This document shows, piece by piece, positions 18,295 through 26,768 of a DNA stretch of 26,768 nt. Source of the stretch: Lingula anatina (Eukaryota > Brachiopoda > Lingulata > Lingulida > Lingulidae); NCBI RefSeq assembly GCF_001039355.2, contig NW_019776017.1:1-26768 (forward strand), written 5' to 3'. Made by a program: the position numbers and the translations under genes. Each line of letters begins with the position of its first letter. Positions within the stretch are counted from its first letter, which is position 1. The notes beneath the pieces are model-generated. The model saw nothing but the letters and a program-made list of their open reading frames with translations, did not search any database and was not told the DNA's origin.

Positions 18295-21200
18295 GCCCGG
18301 TACGAAGCAAGTTTTGCTCTCGCTAATCGAAGATGTAGAAATAATCACAAAGTGAGCATTAGGTTTAATAATTGCTACAGTGCAAGTTGACTCTTAACAC
18401 GGAATGATTGAACTAAACATGTTGTGCCTATGTTTTGTCGTATTCTCGCTTAATTTATTTTCATCGTTTATGTGACTTGGGTCTTCTCACGTGCTCAAAA
18501 TAATTGAACAAAGCCGGAGTGTGGTAGTTTGTTTTGGTGGGGGGTGGGCCCTGGGGGTACATGATGATACCATGTTATAGTTATGGCACTTACAAACCAG
18601 GCCGAAGTGTTGCTCACTGCCATGCAGAATGTACTAAATTAAGATTTGTCACAGTAATTTACTGGGGCCGTCCGAAGGTTCAATAGTCCGAGGGTTCATT
18701 GGTCCGAATATTCACTATAGAACCTTCGGACCAATGAACCCTTGATTAAAAAATCAATGAAAATGTTACCACTTTTCGGACCAATGAACCTTCGGACTAT
18801 CAAGACGCCCCCAATTTACTAGTATGCAGATTACCTTAATTGGCTTTTCGCGACAACGGGTTCTCTGCTTTCGTTAATTTTCTGGTTTCTTGCCCTGTGA
18901 TTGCCTTTGGGACTTTGGGGACTAATTTTGGTGGGTGAGGGGGGGGGAGAGAAATTTGGAACATTGCAATTTTGATGATGTACGTTTCTTTGGGAGAGAA
19001 GTAGTAATGCTTTTTCAATACTTTCTACAAGAGAAGTGTTGGAGAACACTGTCTGCTTGTGTAATTTTTTTTTGAAAAAAAAAAAAAAATTGATACACCC
19101 ATCAGATCAATAGCAATAGTCATTTTATACTTCCCAGTAATCATTCCATATTGTAATTTGTATAGATGTGTATAGTTGTTATAAAGATGTTATGATTAGA
19201 GTAGAGGGGGACAGCGTGCTGTGCCGAGGGTTTGCTGTGCCGACAAAACCGGAAAATTGGTCTAAAATCGGCTAAGTTTTTCCGGAGGTTCGCTATGCCG
19301 AAGGTTCGCTGTGCCAAGGGTTCGCTGCGCCGAAAAAGTCGGCTACCTATCACCCATTGTGCTTGTTATGTAACGTGACGAGCAGTGGCCTTTTTTGAAA
19401 ATCAACGGGTTTTAAAAGTTCTCTTCTTCGATCCGTACCATTTGAATTTGTTAAAACTGTGCATTGAAAGTTTATCCTTATGGACATAAACATCTTAAAT
19501 TGCTTAATAATCAGTTCTGTAAGTTAATTTATTAATTATTTTTGGCACTATGGGCGTCACCCACATTTAGGAAATTACTGAAAAGAATACATTCTCTAAT
19601 TATTTTTGGCGAACTTCTTGTAGTTATTGGGTGTGTGTAAAATTAACATCTTTTTATTTATTATCATTATACTTTTAGTAGTCGTAATTGTCACATACAG
19701 TTATTTTAGCTTCGTATTTTTGTTATTATCTATTTAATTACTATTTATTACTGATTTAATTACATATAGTTTTATATTTGTGTGCTGTGTTACTTTTGAT
19801 AATTAATTGCGTTAGACAACTAGCACATATTTCACAATAGAAGTTTAACAACTCATAGAAGTAAATGAATTCTCTTTACCACAAAATTACGGTTAGGCCT
19901 ACCGCAATTATTCTAGTATCCTCTGAAAACTAAAATAGTTTGACTGTTTTTTTGCAGATAAGACAAATATTACTGAAAGAAGCTTATAAACCTTAAAACA
20001 CAGACTAACTAAACATACCAAGTTTAAAAAATAACGAATCTCTATTAATCAAAACGGCGATGAGTGAAGCAGAGCAACACTGAATGGTTAACTGAAATTC
20101 AGAAAATGAAGCAAATTTATCTTATGTTAAATCATTACATAAACAAATCGAGCAGCTGCACAGCATGGAGAACTTATTAGTACCACCAGCGTCTACGCTG
20201 GCGGTACTCATGGTTTTAGTCCCGACCCGTCTCGTACGGCTCCGCCGGCTCCGCCGGCTCCGTAAGCTCCGTTGGCTCCGCAGGGTGTCGTGGGATACAA
20301 GTCACCGTTACCGCTTCTCCTCCTAGACTGCATGGGCCTGTGTGCCCATCTCTTGGATTTAAGTCACGTATAATCTCAACTTGAACCCCTGGGTATTTTT
20401 GTCTCAGTCGGTGCATTGCCCTTGGCATGACACTCGTCGAAAGGCACCCTTGTCAAAATTTTTGGAAATTCAATGCTAAATATCTCCCATACCGAAGGAA
20501 TTATGGGNAAAGCCAATAGGCCTATTGTCTAGAAAATCACTACCCATCCGAATGCGCTTACTCCAGCTGGTGGTACAATATCTGGAGGCGGTATCGCCTC
20601 TCTGATCCTCTAGTTAAAAAAAGTTAAAGTCGGTTGCGCCAGGCAAATGGCACTGTACGAAGTCTGATTAATATCGAGAGTTCGTGTGACTTTCGTTCCT
20701 TTTCGGAACGCCAAAATATTCCTATCGAAATATATATAATGTTAAGTTTAAAATAAACAATAACCGGTCAGCATTACCATTTGCCTTTATGAGCATCAAA
20801 CGCAGAATTGTTATATAACAAAACACAATACAAAATATATTTAACATAACAGAAAAGATGAAAAGCGTTAAGTATTATTTCCGAAAGAATAACACAGAAG
20901 TTTAGGGACAGTCGCATTCTCAAACGATCTAAAAACACAAACTGCCACTGTTCTTAAACCTTCTAAAATAAAATAAAAAAACCTCAATGCGAAAATTAGT
21001 GCATCAATATTTTTGTATTAGTATAAATTGTAATCTTAAAAGCGCATGCGATTATAATACGGCTTGGGCACGTACGTGCTGTGTTGATCTAAATGCATCC
21101 CCATAGGATTACCTAGAAAAATAAATTGAATATATTAAAAAAGTACACGACTGAAAACAACAACGAAACGATTTGCCCCCACATATAAGGAAGCTTATAT

Positions 21201-24200
21201 TACACTTGCCACAAAATTGATCGTTGGCCTATATCGCTTGGCAAAATGAATGAAGGCTTTTACCCAAAAATCAATTTAACGGATATATAATTAAATTTAT
21301 ATTTAACACACAGAATGAACTTGTATGTTTACGTAATTGTATATACAAATACGCAATTATATATGCAGAAAATATAGTGTGTAATGCATGTTCTTTGTAG
21401 TATTAAAGGCTAGTAATGCTATTATATATTATTATAATAAAAAAGGTACTATTTTCAAAATATTTTCTTCAAAGTATGGGCAATCTAACTCTACGATGAC
21501 TTTGGCATAGCGGGCTGTCGACGCAGCGAACCTTTCGGCACAAAATAAAAACAATAGAGTAGAGAGCCTGTAAAATGTAACTTGTACACATTTTAGTGAT
21601 CAATTCAATTTTCAATTCAATTTATTTCTGTACTGGTACATAGATTGTCATGACCTTGTACAATATGATATATTAATGATGATACAATACAATTGGTGCA
21701 TTACCATTTCTCTAATTGGTAATTATGTTGCCTAGCCGTTTGTGAATGAAAAAATAATCTTTATATAATGAACATATGTACTAGTAAATTTATTCATAAA
21801 ATATTCTATCTAAGATAAACCTTGGTGTGATTATAAATTTACCATAAACATACTATAAAGATATGGATACAAGCATATGCCACATAAAAGGATACGTTCA
21901 AACTTAAAGGGAGGGAGAACTACAGTTACATAGCTGTTTACATGGCTGTTAAAAGGGGGCCGTAGCAATAGTCCGAAGGTTCAATAGATCAATAAAAATT
22001 AAGATTATTATTATTTTTTATTTGCAGAGAACTGTTTGAGCTGATGTCAGCCAAGAAGACTGAGACTTCTACAGAGCCTGTAGCAGACACGGGGCAACTG
22101 ATGGAGTTGCTGCTGAAGAAAGATGCAGAAATACAGGCTGCTTTGAAAACAGGTATGCACCCAGCCACTTCAGAGTATGACAAAAAGCTAAAAAATATTA
22201 AATTAATGAAAGCTCAGGTTCAGTAATGTGATTAGGTGAGCACAACTCTAATTCTGATTAATACTGTGAGCCTGGAAGATACCAGTCCCAGAAAATGAAA
22301 AATCAATTTTTCTTTCTTTCTCTCTTTCTTTTTTTTTTTTTTTTTGGGGGGGGGGTGGAGGGATGTTTAGGGGTTTGGACCCTCACATTAATGTTTACTG
22401 AAAGAAGTGATTAAAATGTTTGTTTCCTATTTTGCTGAATGCTGAATTATCTTTATGGGTAATTTGCCATCTGCAGTTGTTTGCTTTGAAGTTCCCTGAT
22501 TATGTAACATCCTCTGCTATCTCGGCTTAACTTGTGAACTGTGGGTTGTTTATAACAGCTGTTTGTGGGAGTTCTTCCTCTGTGAATTTTGACATGTGGT
22601 CACAGGTTTATCACAGCAGGTCACATGATATGTCTTGTCCAATAGTATTCATGATAACAGGTCACATAGTCTGTCTTGGCCAATAGTATTCATCATAGCA
22701 TACCTCATTTCTGGTCTCAATAGTTTGGGTTATAAGATCTCAGGCTGCTGGCATTGAAGGCAGTAGGCAGTAATCTTGTTGGAGGTATGGGGAATTGCAG
22801 ACAGTGGGGAAACTAGCATGTTCTTTTCTCACACAGTCTTGTCTGAAGAACAGAGTTTATATAAATAATTTAGATGAGCAGGATTCAGGTAAAGATTTTG
22901 TTTATGAAAAATTTTATGTTAACTCATTTAATCTAAGAATTTAGAAATGTTTTCAGAGAGATGGAAAGAAGGGAGTGATGGAGGTCAAATTACCTTGTAT
23001 AGGCAGACAAAACAATGTGTGATATTTCATAGTTGCACTTTCTCAAACTTGATATATGTTAGAATGATTTTGGACTTTTTTCTGTCATTATTTGTCTTTT
23101 ATACCTAGAAAAAGCAAATGAAGGATTAGAAAGTGAGCTCTTTATTTGTGTGGGGGATTTTAAGTAAAAATTTTGCTACATTTTTTTGTGAAAAAGAAAA
23201 AGAAAATGAGTTTGGTGCCCCGTTTGGTGTATTTGATGATGGCCATGTCTCTGACATATTTATACCACAAAAGAAATAAAAAAGGATTTTTTTTACAAGA
23301 GAATTTTAAAAGATTATCAACACATTTTCTGTCACATTGTTCTTAATTTATTTTTTTAGCAACAGAGCAAGGTGAAGTCCAGAAGAAGATTGAAGCCTTG
23401 CAGGTAGAAGTTGACAGAAGAGATGCTGATATACTTCAGTTGCAGAAGAATCTAAAGGAAGCAGAAACTATTTTGGTAAGAAATTATTCTGTGTGTTAAG
23501 TATAGTACGGTAATGACTCGGATCTTTTCAATGGGCAAAAATGATCAAACTTTCAGATACATCATTTTAAACCCAACCCTCCTTAAATTTATATTTTTGT
23601 ATAGCAGTTGTGGTGCTTTTAATGCATGATATAGAACAAAAAGGTAGTCTGCTTTTCAATTTTGTTGTCAACACTGAATAGGGTTGCTCTTATTTTAGGA
23701 AATTAAGACTTTAAAATAAATCTGAAAAATTCACAATTTTCCCCCATTGAAAAGATACAGTCATTACTGTATACTAGTATATATTTGCATGGACCACAGT
23801 ATTGAAAAAAATTGTACTTTATATTTTTAATGTTCCATACAAGGTGTGGTATTAATTCATTCAGTTGAAGTCTGCTTGAGAAAATTGACATATGGGAAGC
23901 TAAGATGTATAAGTAGCTTTAGATAATATTTCACACCCACCAGTTCAAATTCATGCTCTTGGTTTCAAGCTAGTAATCCGTGAGAGCTTGATCGTATGGA
24001 GGTCTTGGGAGTGTCCACCACTAGAGGGCAGCCTGGTGTTTGCATTATCCAATCAGTTTATGATTTATTTGATTGACATTTTTATTGATACAGTTAAGCA
24101 TAAAAACCCATGAACTTGAATATGAAAGGGAGACTGGAAAGACTAGAAGGAAAGAGGTCATGATTGAAGCTTAGAGTTGACCATGCTTAGAGTTGACCAT

Positions 24201-25826
24201 GTAACTTTTAGTTTAGCAAAATGTATTCGGTTGAAGTTATAACATGGAGTTGTTTCATTCTTTTTGTGTGCAGAGTTTAAGACATAGAACCAGGGAATCT
24301 CTGTAGCAGTTTTGCATTATCCAAAGATATGCGCCCATTTTGCCCAACTCCTGGGGGTTTAATTATAAATAAAAGATTATTTGATGTGGTCTGGGGGTCG
24401 GGGTTATAATAAAAAAAAGACCCTTACAATGGGTGAAAGTTTTTAGGATCATTATGCCTGATTTAATGATTTTTAGTCTTTATCTTGTTCATTTTGAGAA
24501 ATTGCAAGCAACATTTTAAAAGGATTTTCAGTTTTTACAACTGTTTACCACTTGTCCCATGTGTTTGCATTTGGAATTAATGTATAATTATTTAGGGCAT
24601 TTATTGTTTCAAGAAAAATATATATACTGAACCTTCACACTGCATTGTAACTTAACTAGAAATTTTAAAAATCTTAAATTTAATAAGTCTTATGTCAGTT
24701 TAACCTCCAAACTACTAGTACATTTTTCGTTACTTTTTTTCACTGTGACTGCACTTACTTCTTTTAAAAACCTTACACAAGCAAACTTTCAAGATATTAC
24801 TTTTACAGAATACTAGAATGAAATTTCTACATATTAAGCAATGCAAATCTGCATCTCTGCAGTGAGAGCCACATATTTCTGCCACTCATTTTATTATCTT
24901 TTTAAAAACACTGCCATTCTTGTTTGAAGCAAATGCCCTGGTGCAGCCAATGATATGGGCCTGTGAGATCAGACATAATTCGTCATTTCTCTCATTTCTA
25001 GGCAACAGCCATATATCAAGCCAAACAGAAACTGACCTCCATCAAGCAGGCTAATCAGAAGTCCATTCCGTCTGAAGAGCTCATAAAGTATGCACATAAA
25101 ATTAGCTCTAGTCATGCTGTAGCAGCTCCTAATACTTGGCAACCAGGTAATGCTGTTATCATATACTATTTATTTTGTGACTGACCCAACTCTGTACAAT
25201 CTGATATCAACTAACCTCAGGTGTTACTAAATATAATGAATAATTCTGGACTGTGGGAATCCTTTCTGAGAGCTTCATTATGCAATGAGTGGCCACATTC
25301 ATTATCCACCTCATTTGTACCATGCTTTTCATGAAATTTGTACTATGCTTTTCATGAAATTTGAACCATGCTTTTCATGAAATTTGTACCATGCTTTTCA
25401 TGAAATTAGACTTTCCATTTTGAACTCAGCTGCTTTTCACAATGTTTCAACTTTGATCATTGTTTATCAGATATTGCTTTCAGTGCTGATATATATTTAC
25501 AAATGATTTAATAATGAATTTTACTCAGAATTAGTCACTGGAGGGCATCTTTTGAGTGTTGACCAAACATTGTTAATCAACCCCAATTCAATTCAAATAG
25601 TTATCACTTCTTTCCTACTCAAATAATTATAAATCCTGAAAATCAAAGGAGTGGAAAAGATGAGTAATGACAAGTTTGTTTTATCACTCAGGTGATCCTA
25701 GGCGGCCATATCCCACAGAGTTAGACATGAGGATGGGATTCCTGGGGCGGCTGAACAACCCTAACTTCCAGTCCCAGCCTGGGTTAGGAGCCGATCCTCA
25801 ACTCTCAAGGCAGCCAGGACAGTTAG
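18287..25826 (+). CDS. MED4: Mediator complex subunit 4 (3' end outside window)
   Basis: Five coding exons: 18287-18351, 22028-22152, 23360-23475, 25002-25146, 25692-25826. Junctions are GT-AG and phases join to give 195 codons. Recognised by similarity to metazoan MED4: short N-terminal helix ([19 protein letters not shown]), charged coiled-coil ([20 protein letters not shown]), the conserved [52 protein letters not shown] and [12 protein letters not shown]4 is a nuclear subunit of the Mediator middle module, pairing with MED9/MED7-type subunits and linking activators to RNA polymerase II. The human protein is 270 aa, so about a quarter (the acidic, Ser-rich C-terminus) is missing and should lie to the right. 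The start ATG is within an AAGATGGCGGC motif. Exon 5 is open past its donor to a TAA at 25922-25924, so intron retention would give a short Ser/Leu-rich low-complexity tail; the GTAGTG donor is preferred because the family continues. Confidence 0.93.
18664..18812. repeat. Interspersed fold-back repeat, CCGAAGGTTC family, copy 2
   Basis: Begins GGGGCCGTCCGAAGGTTCAA and ends TCGGACTATCAAGACGCCCC, with inverted inner blocks GGTTCATTGGTCCGAA / TTCGGACCAATGAACC. Shares the middle CCCTTGATTAAAAAA with copy 1. Best-preserved copy of the three. Confidence 0.85.
19212..19342. repeat. GTTCGCTGTGCCGAA short tandem block
   Basis: About five variants of a ~16-bp unit (GTTCGCTGTGCCGAAG and relatives), arranged in two groups with ACAAAACCGGAAAATTGG between. 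A piece in opposite orientation lies at 21502-21542 (GGCATAGCGG, GCAGCGAACCTTTCGGCAC). The pair may mark the ends of one larger insertion. Confidence 0.6.
20180..20613. mobile_element. GTACCACCAG-headed element, copy 1
   Basis: Starts with a near-perfect hairpin (GTACCACCAGCG / CGCTGGCGGTAC), followed by GGCTCCGCC-type short repeats and a ~250-bp body shared with 26364-26690. CTGGTGGTAC at 20567-20576 is the inverse complement of the head, so the element may be TIR-bounded. Just after comes a hairpin GAGGCG-GTAT-CGCCTC (20585-20600) and, 9 nt on, CTAG followed by T, which resembles a Helitron 3' end. Class unresolved. The unresolved base n is at 20508. A minus-strand frame shares the peptide DLNPRDG and LGGEAVTV with copy 2. 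Confidence 0.65.
21955..21988. repeat. Truncated CCGAAGGTTC-family copy 3
   Basis: Only the first terminus is present (GGGGGCCGTAGCAATAGTCC, GAAGGTTCAATAG), ending about 40 bp before the MED4 exon 2 acceptor. It could be a truncated insertion. Confidence 0.7.
22321..22355 (+). repeat. T-run followed by G-run
   Basis: CTTT-rich start, then T17 directly followed by G10. In MED4 intron 2. Confidence 0.9.
22617..22698. repeat. 41-bp direct tandem duplication in MED4 intron 2
   Basis: CAGGTCACAT, TGTCTTG and CCAATAGTATTCAT recur with a period of 41 bp (22617 and 22658). Purely intronic, so this kind of duplication is not limited to exon edges. Confidence 0.8.
23476..25001 (+). other. MED4 intron 3, no gene seen
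   Basis: 1.5 kb of AT-rich sequence. Contains a small 16-bp direct duplication (CTTAGAGTTGACCATG near 24169-24201). No other recognisable structure. Confidence 0.6.
25321..25406. repeat. 23-bp tandem repeat, four copies
   Basis: Units of CATGCTTTTCATGAAATTTG plus TAC start at 25321, 25344, 25367 and 25390; the last is incomplete. In MED4 intron 4. Confidence 0.9.
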
Positions 25827-25879
25827 GTAGTGTTGCTAGGAAAAATTGCACTACCCACCCCTGCTCTAAATCTCTCTCC

Positions 25880-25888
25880 TTTGCTCCA

Positions 25889-25921
<33 letters not shown>

Positions 25922-26150
25922 TAATACAGACCAAAATCTCTGCCTCTCTTTTTCTCTCACACAAAATAATCTTCTTCACCCTCCCTCTCTCTCTCACACA
26001 CAATGTTAGCCAAAATCTTTCTTTCTCCCTCTCCCTTTGTCTCTCTCTCACATAATAAAAACTAATATCCTTCTTCATTTCTTCCTCTCTCTCTCACACA
26101 TTACAGACAAAATCTCTCTTCCTCCCCCCCCCTCTCTCTCTCTCATATAT
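25880..26150. repeat. CT/CA-rich degenerate minisatellite
   Basis: About five irregular units of (CT)n-CACACA followed by an AT-rich linker resembling ATTACAGACAAAATCT. It starts some 50 bp after the MED4 exon 5 donor. Pyrimidine-rich tracts of this kind could bind splicing regulators, but no function can be read from the sequence. Confidence 0.8.
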
Positions 26151-26363
26151 TATATTACCAAAGTTAATCAGAGTAGATTCTAAGTGATGTTGTTAATCTC
26201 AATCCATGGTTATTTTACACACATCACTTCTTTATAATTTCAGACCACACTCCTTCTCATGCAGTATACAATATAGATATCTTTCTCACATAATAAATTA
26301 TATTAGCAAAGTTAAATCAAAGTTAATACAAAGTAATGTTTATAATCTCAGTCCATGATTATT

Positions 26364-26690
26364 GTACCACCAGCGTTAGCGCTGGCGGTACACATGGTTT
26401 CGGTCCCGTCCGGATCGTTCCGCCGGCTCCGCCGGCTCCGCCGGACGGCTACCGTTACCGCTTCTCCTCCTAGGCGGTAAGGCCCCCCGTACCCATCTCT
26501 TGGATTTAGGTCACCTATAATCTCAACTCGTTCCACGTAAAATTTGGGCTTTGTCGGTATTGGGGTCTGGGTGTGGCACTCATTGAAATGCACCCTTGTC
26601 CAAAAATGGCAAAATTAAATGCTAATTATCTACCCTACGGAAGGGGTTATGGGAAAAATTTCTACAGACGGCTTTCCAAAAGTCATATGT
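26364..26690. mobile_element. GTACCACCAG-headed element, copy 2
   Basis: Same head hairpin (GTACCACCAGCG / CGCTGGCGGTAC), same GGCTCCGCC repeats, and the shared body (CCATCTCTTGGATTTA, TATAATCTCAACT, GCACCCTTGTC) as copy 1. The shared body fades after GGTTATGGGAAAA near 26660, and the 3' end cannot be fixed before the window closes. Minus-strand frame conserves VEIIGDLNPRDG and LGGEAVTV. Confidence 0.7.
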
Positions 26691-26716
26691 GTAGATTTCA
26701 AATATGCCCTTGGATT

Positions 26717-26743
26717 TGACCTTTGACCTTTACTTCAAGGTCA
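26717..26743 (+). promoter_or_regulatory. Nuclear-receptor-like half-site cluster (DR1 plus inverted half site)
   Basis: TGACCTTTGACCT is a perfect DR1 of the AGGTCA half site on the minus strand, followed by AAGGTCA in the opposite orientation. Such TGACCTT runs also occur as simple repeats in invertebrate genomes, so a regulatory role is only a possibility. Confidence 0.3.
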
Positions 26744-26768
26744 AACGGGCCAAAATTTTCAAAAAAAT

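Larger units (their letters stand above)
18352..22027 (+). other. MED4 intron 1, repeat-rich
   Basis: A 3.7-kb intron. It holds the CCGAAGGTTC repeat (18664-18812), a GTTCGCTGTGCCGAA tandem block (19212-19342) with an inverted counterpart (21502-21542), the GTACCACCAG element (20180-20613) and a truncated CCGAAGGTTC copy (21955-21988). No exon of another gene was recognised on either strand. Confidence 0.75.
25827..26768 (+). other. MED4 intron 5, 3' end not reached
   Basis: Begins at the exon 5 donor GTAGTG. Holds a CT/CA-rich minisatellite and the second GTACCACCAG element. I searched for an exon encoding the MED4 C-terminal region (aromatic YPWQ-type segment and acidic Ser tail) and saw none. 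Confidence 0.6.

Noticed and set aside
18831-19049. Overlapping minus-strand frames with [14 protein letters not shown]-like peptide
   Set aside because: Low-complexity product of a G-rich tract in MED4 intron 1; two frames are equally open and neither shows family features.
20216-20428. Pro/Glu/Thr-rich minus-strand open frame as a gene
   Set aside because: Composed of GGCTCCGCC repeats plus the body of a dispersed element (second copy at 26348-26593). Recorded as repeat content, not a host gene.
21989-22183. Minus-strand open frame
   Set aside because: Antisense shadow of MED4 exon 2.

Overview
This is an animal nuclear genome window: intron-rich genes with GT-AG junctions, AT-rich introns, microsatellites, fold-back elements and one unresolved base (n at 20508). 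The set of families (an expanded oxalate/formate- or monocarboxylate-type MFS transporter group, a short eIF4E2, MED4) and the repeat style suggest a lophotrochozoan invertebrate, most likely a mollusc. That placement is inference, because nothing in the window is species-diagnostic.

Layout, left to right. (1) 445-3119, minus strand: five 5' exons of an MFS transporter (copy B), whose remaining exons lie beyond the left edge. (2) 4647-11594, minus: a complete paralogous MFS transporter (copy A) in 12 coding exons, 572 codons plus stop, with every exon phase matching. The two copies are a head-to-tail tandem duplication with the same intron phases. (3) 14070-17978, minus: complete eIF4E2/4EHP (cap-binding translational repressor), 7 coding exons, 219 aa. 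(4) 18287-25826, plus: MED4 (Mediator subunit 4), five coding exons; the C-terminal exon(s) lie beyond the right edge. eIF4E2 and MED4 are divergent, with 308 bp between their start codons, which points to a shared bidirectional housekeeping promoter. A YY1-type motif overlaps the MED4 ATG.

Intergenic and intronic DNA holds a PIF/Harbinger-like element (4749-5268, TTA target duplication, ~150-bp inverted arms), several smaller fold-back elements (891-1152, 12493-12718, 15685-15869), a three-copy 'CCGAAGGTTC' family, a two-copy family with a GTACCACCAG palindrome at its head (20180, 26364), and many microsatellites and short tandem duplications.

The most unusual pattern is a set of short tandem duplications (41-118 bp) lying across splice junctions. 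Five were found in two unrelated genes: eIF4E2 exon 3 acceptor and exon 4 donor, and MFS-A exon 4 donor, exon 5 donor and exon 11 acceptor. Each creates decoy or alternative splice sites. One (9412-9546) would add 24 residues in frame to a membrane segment; two others would introduce an immediate stop. I found no prokaryote-type defence system, CRISPR array or operon.
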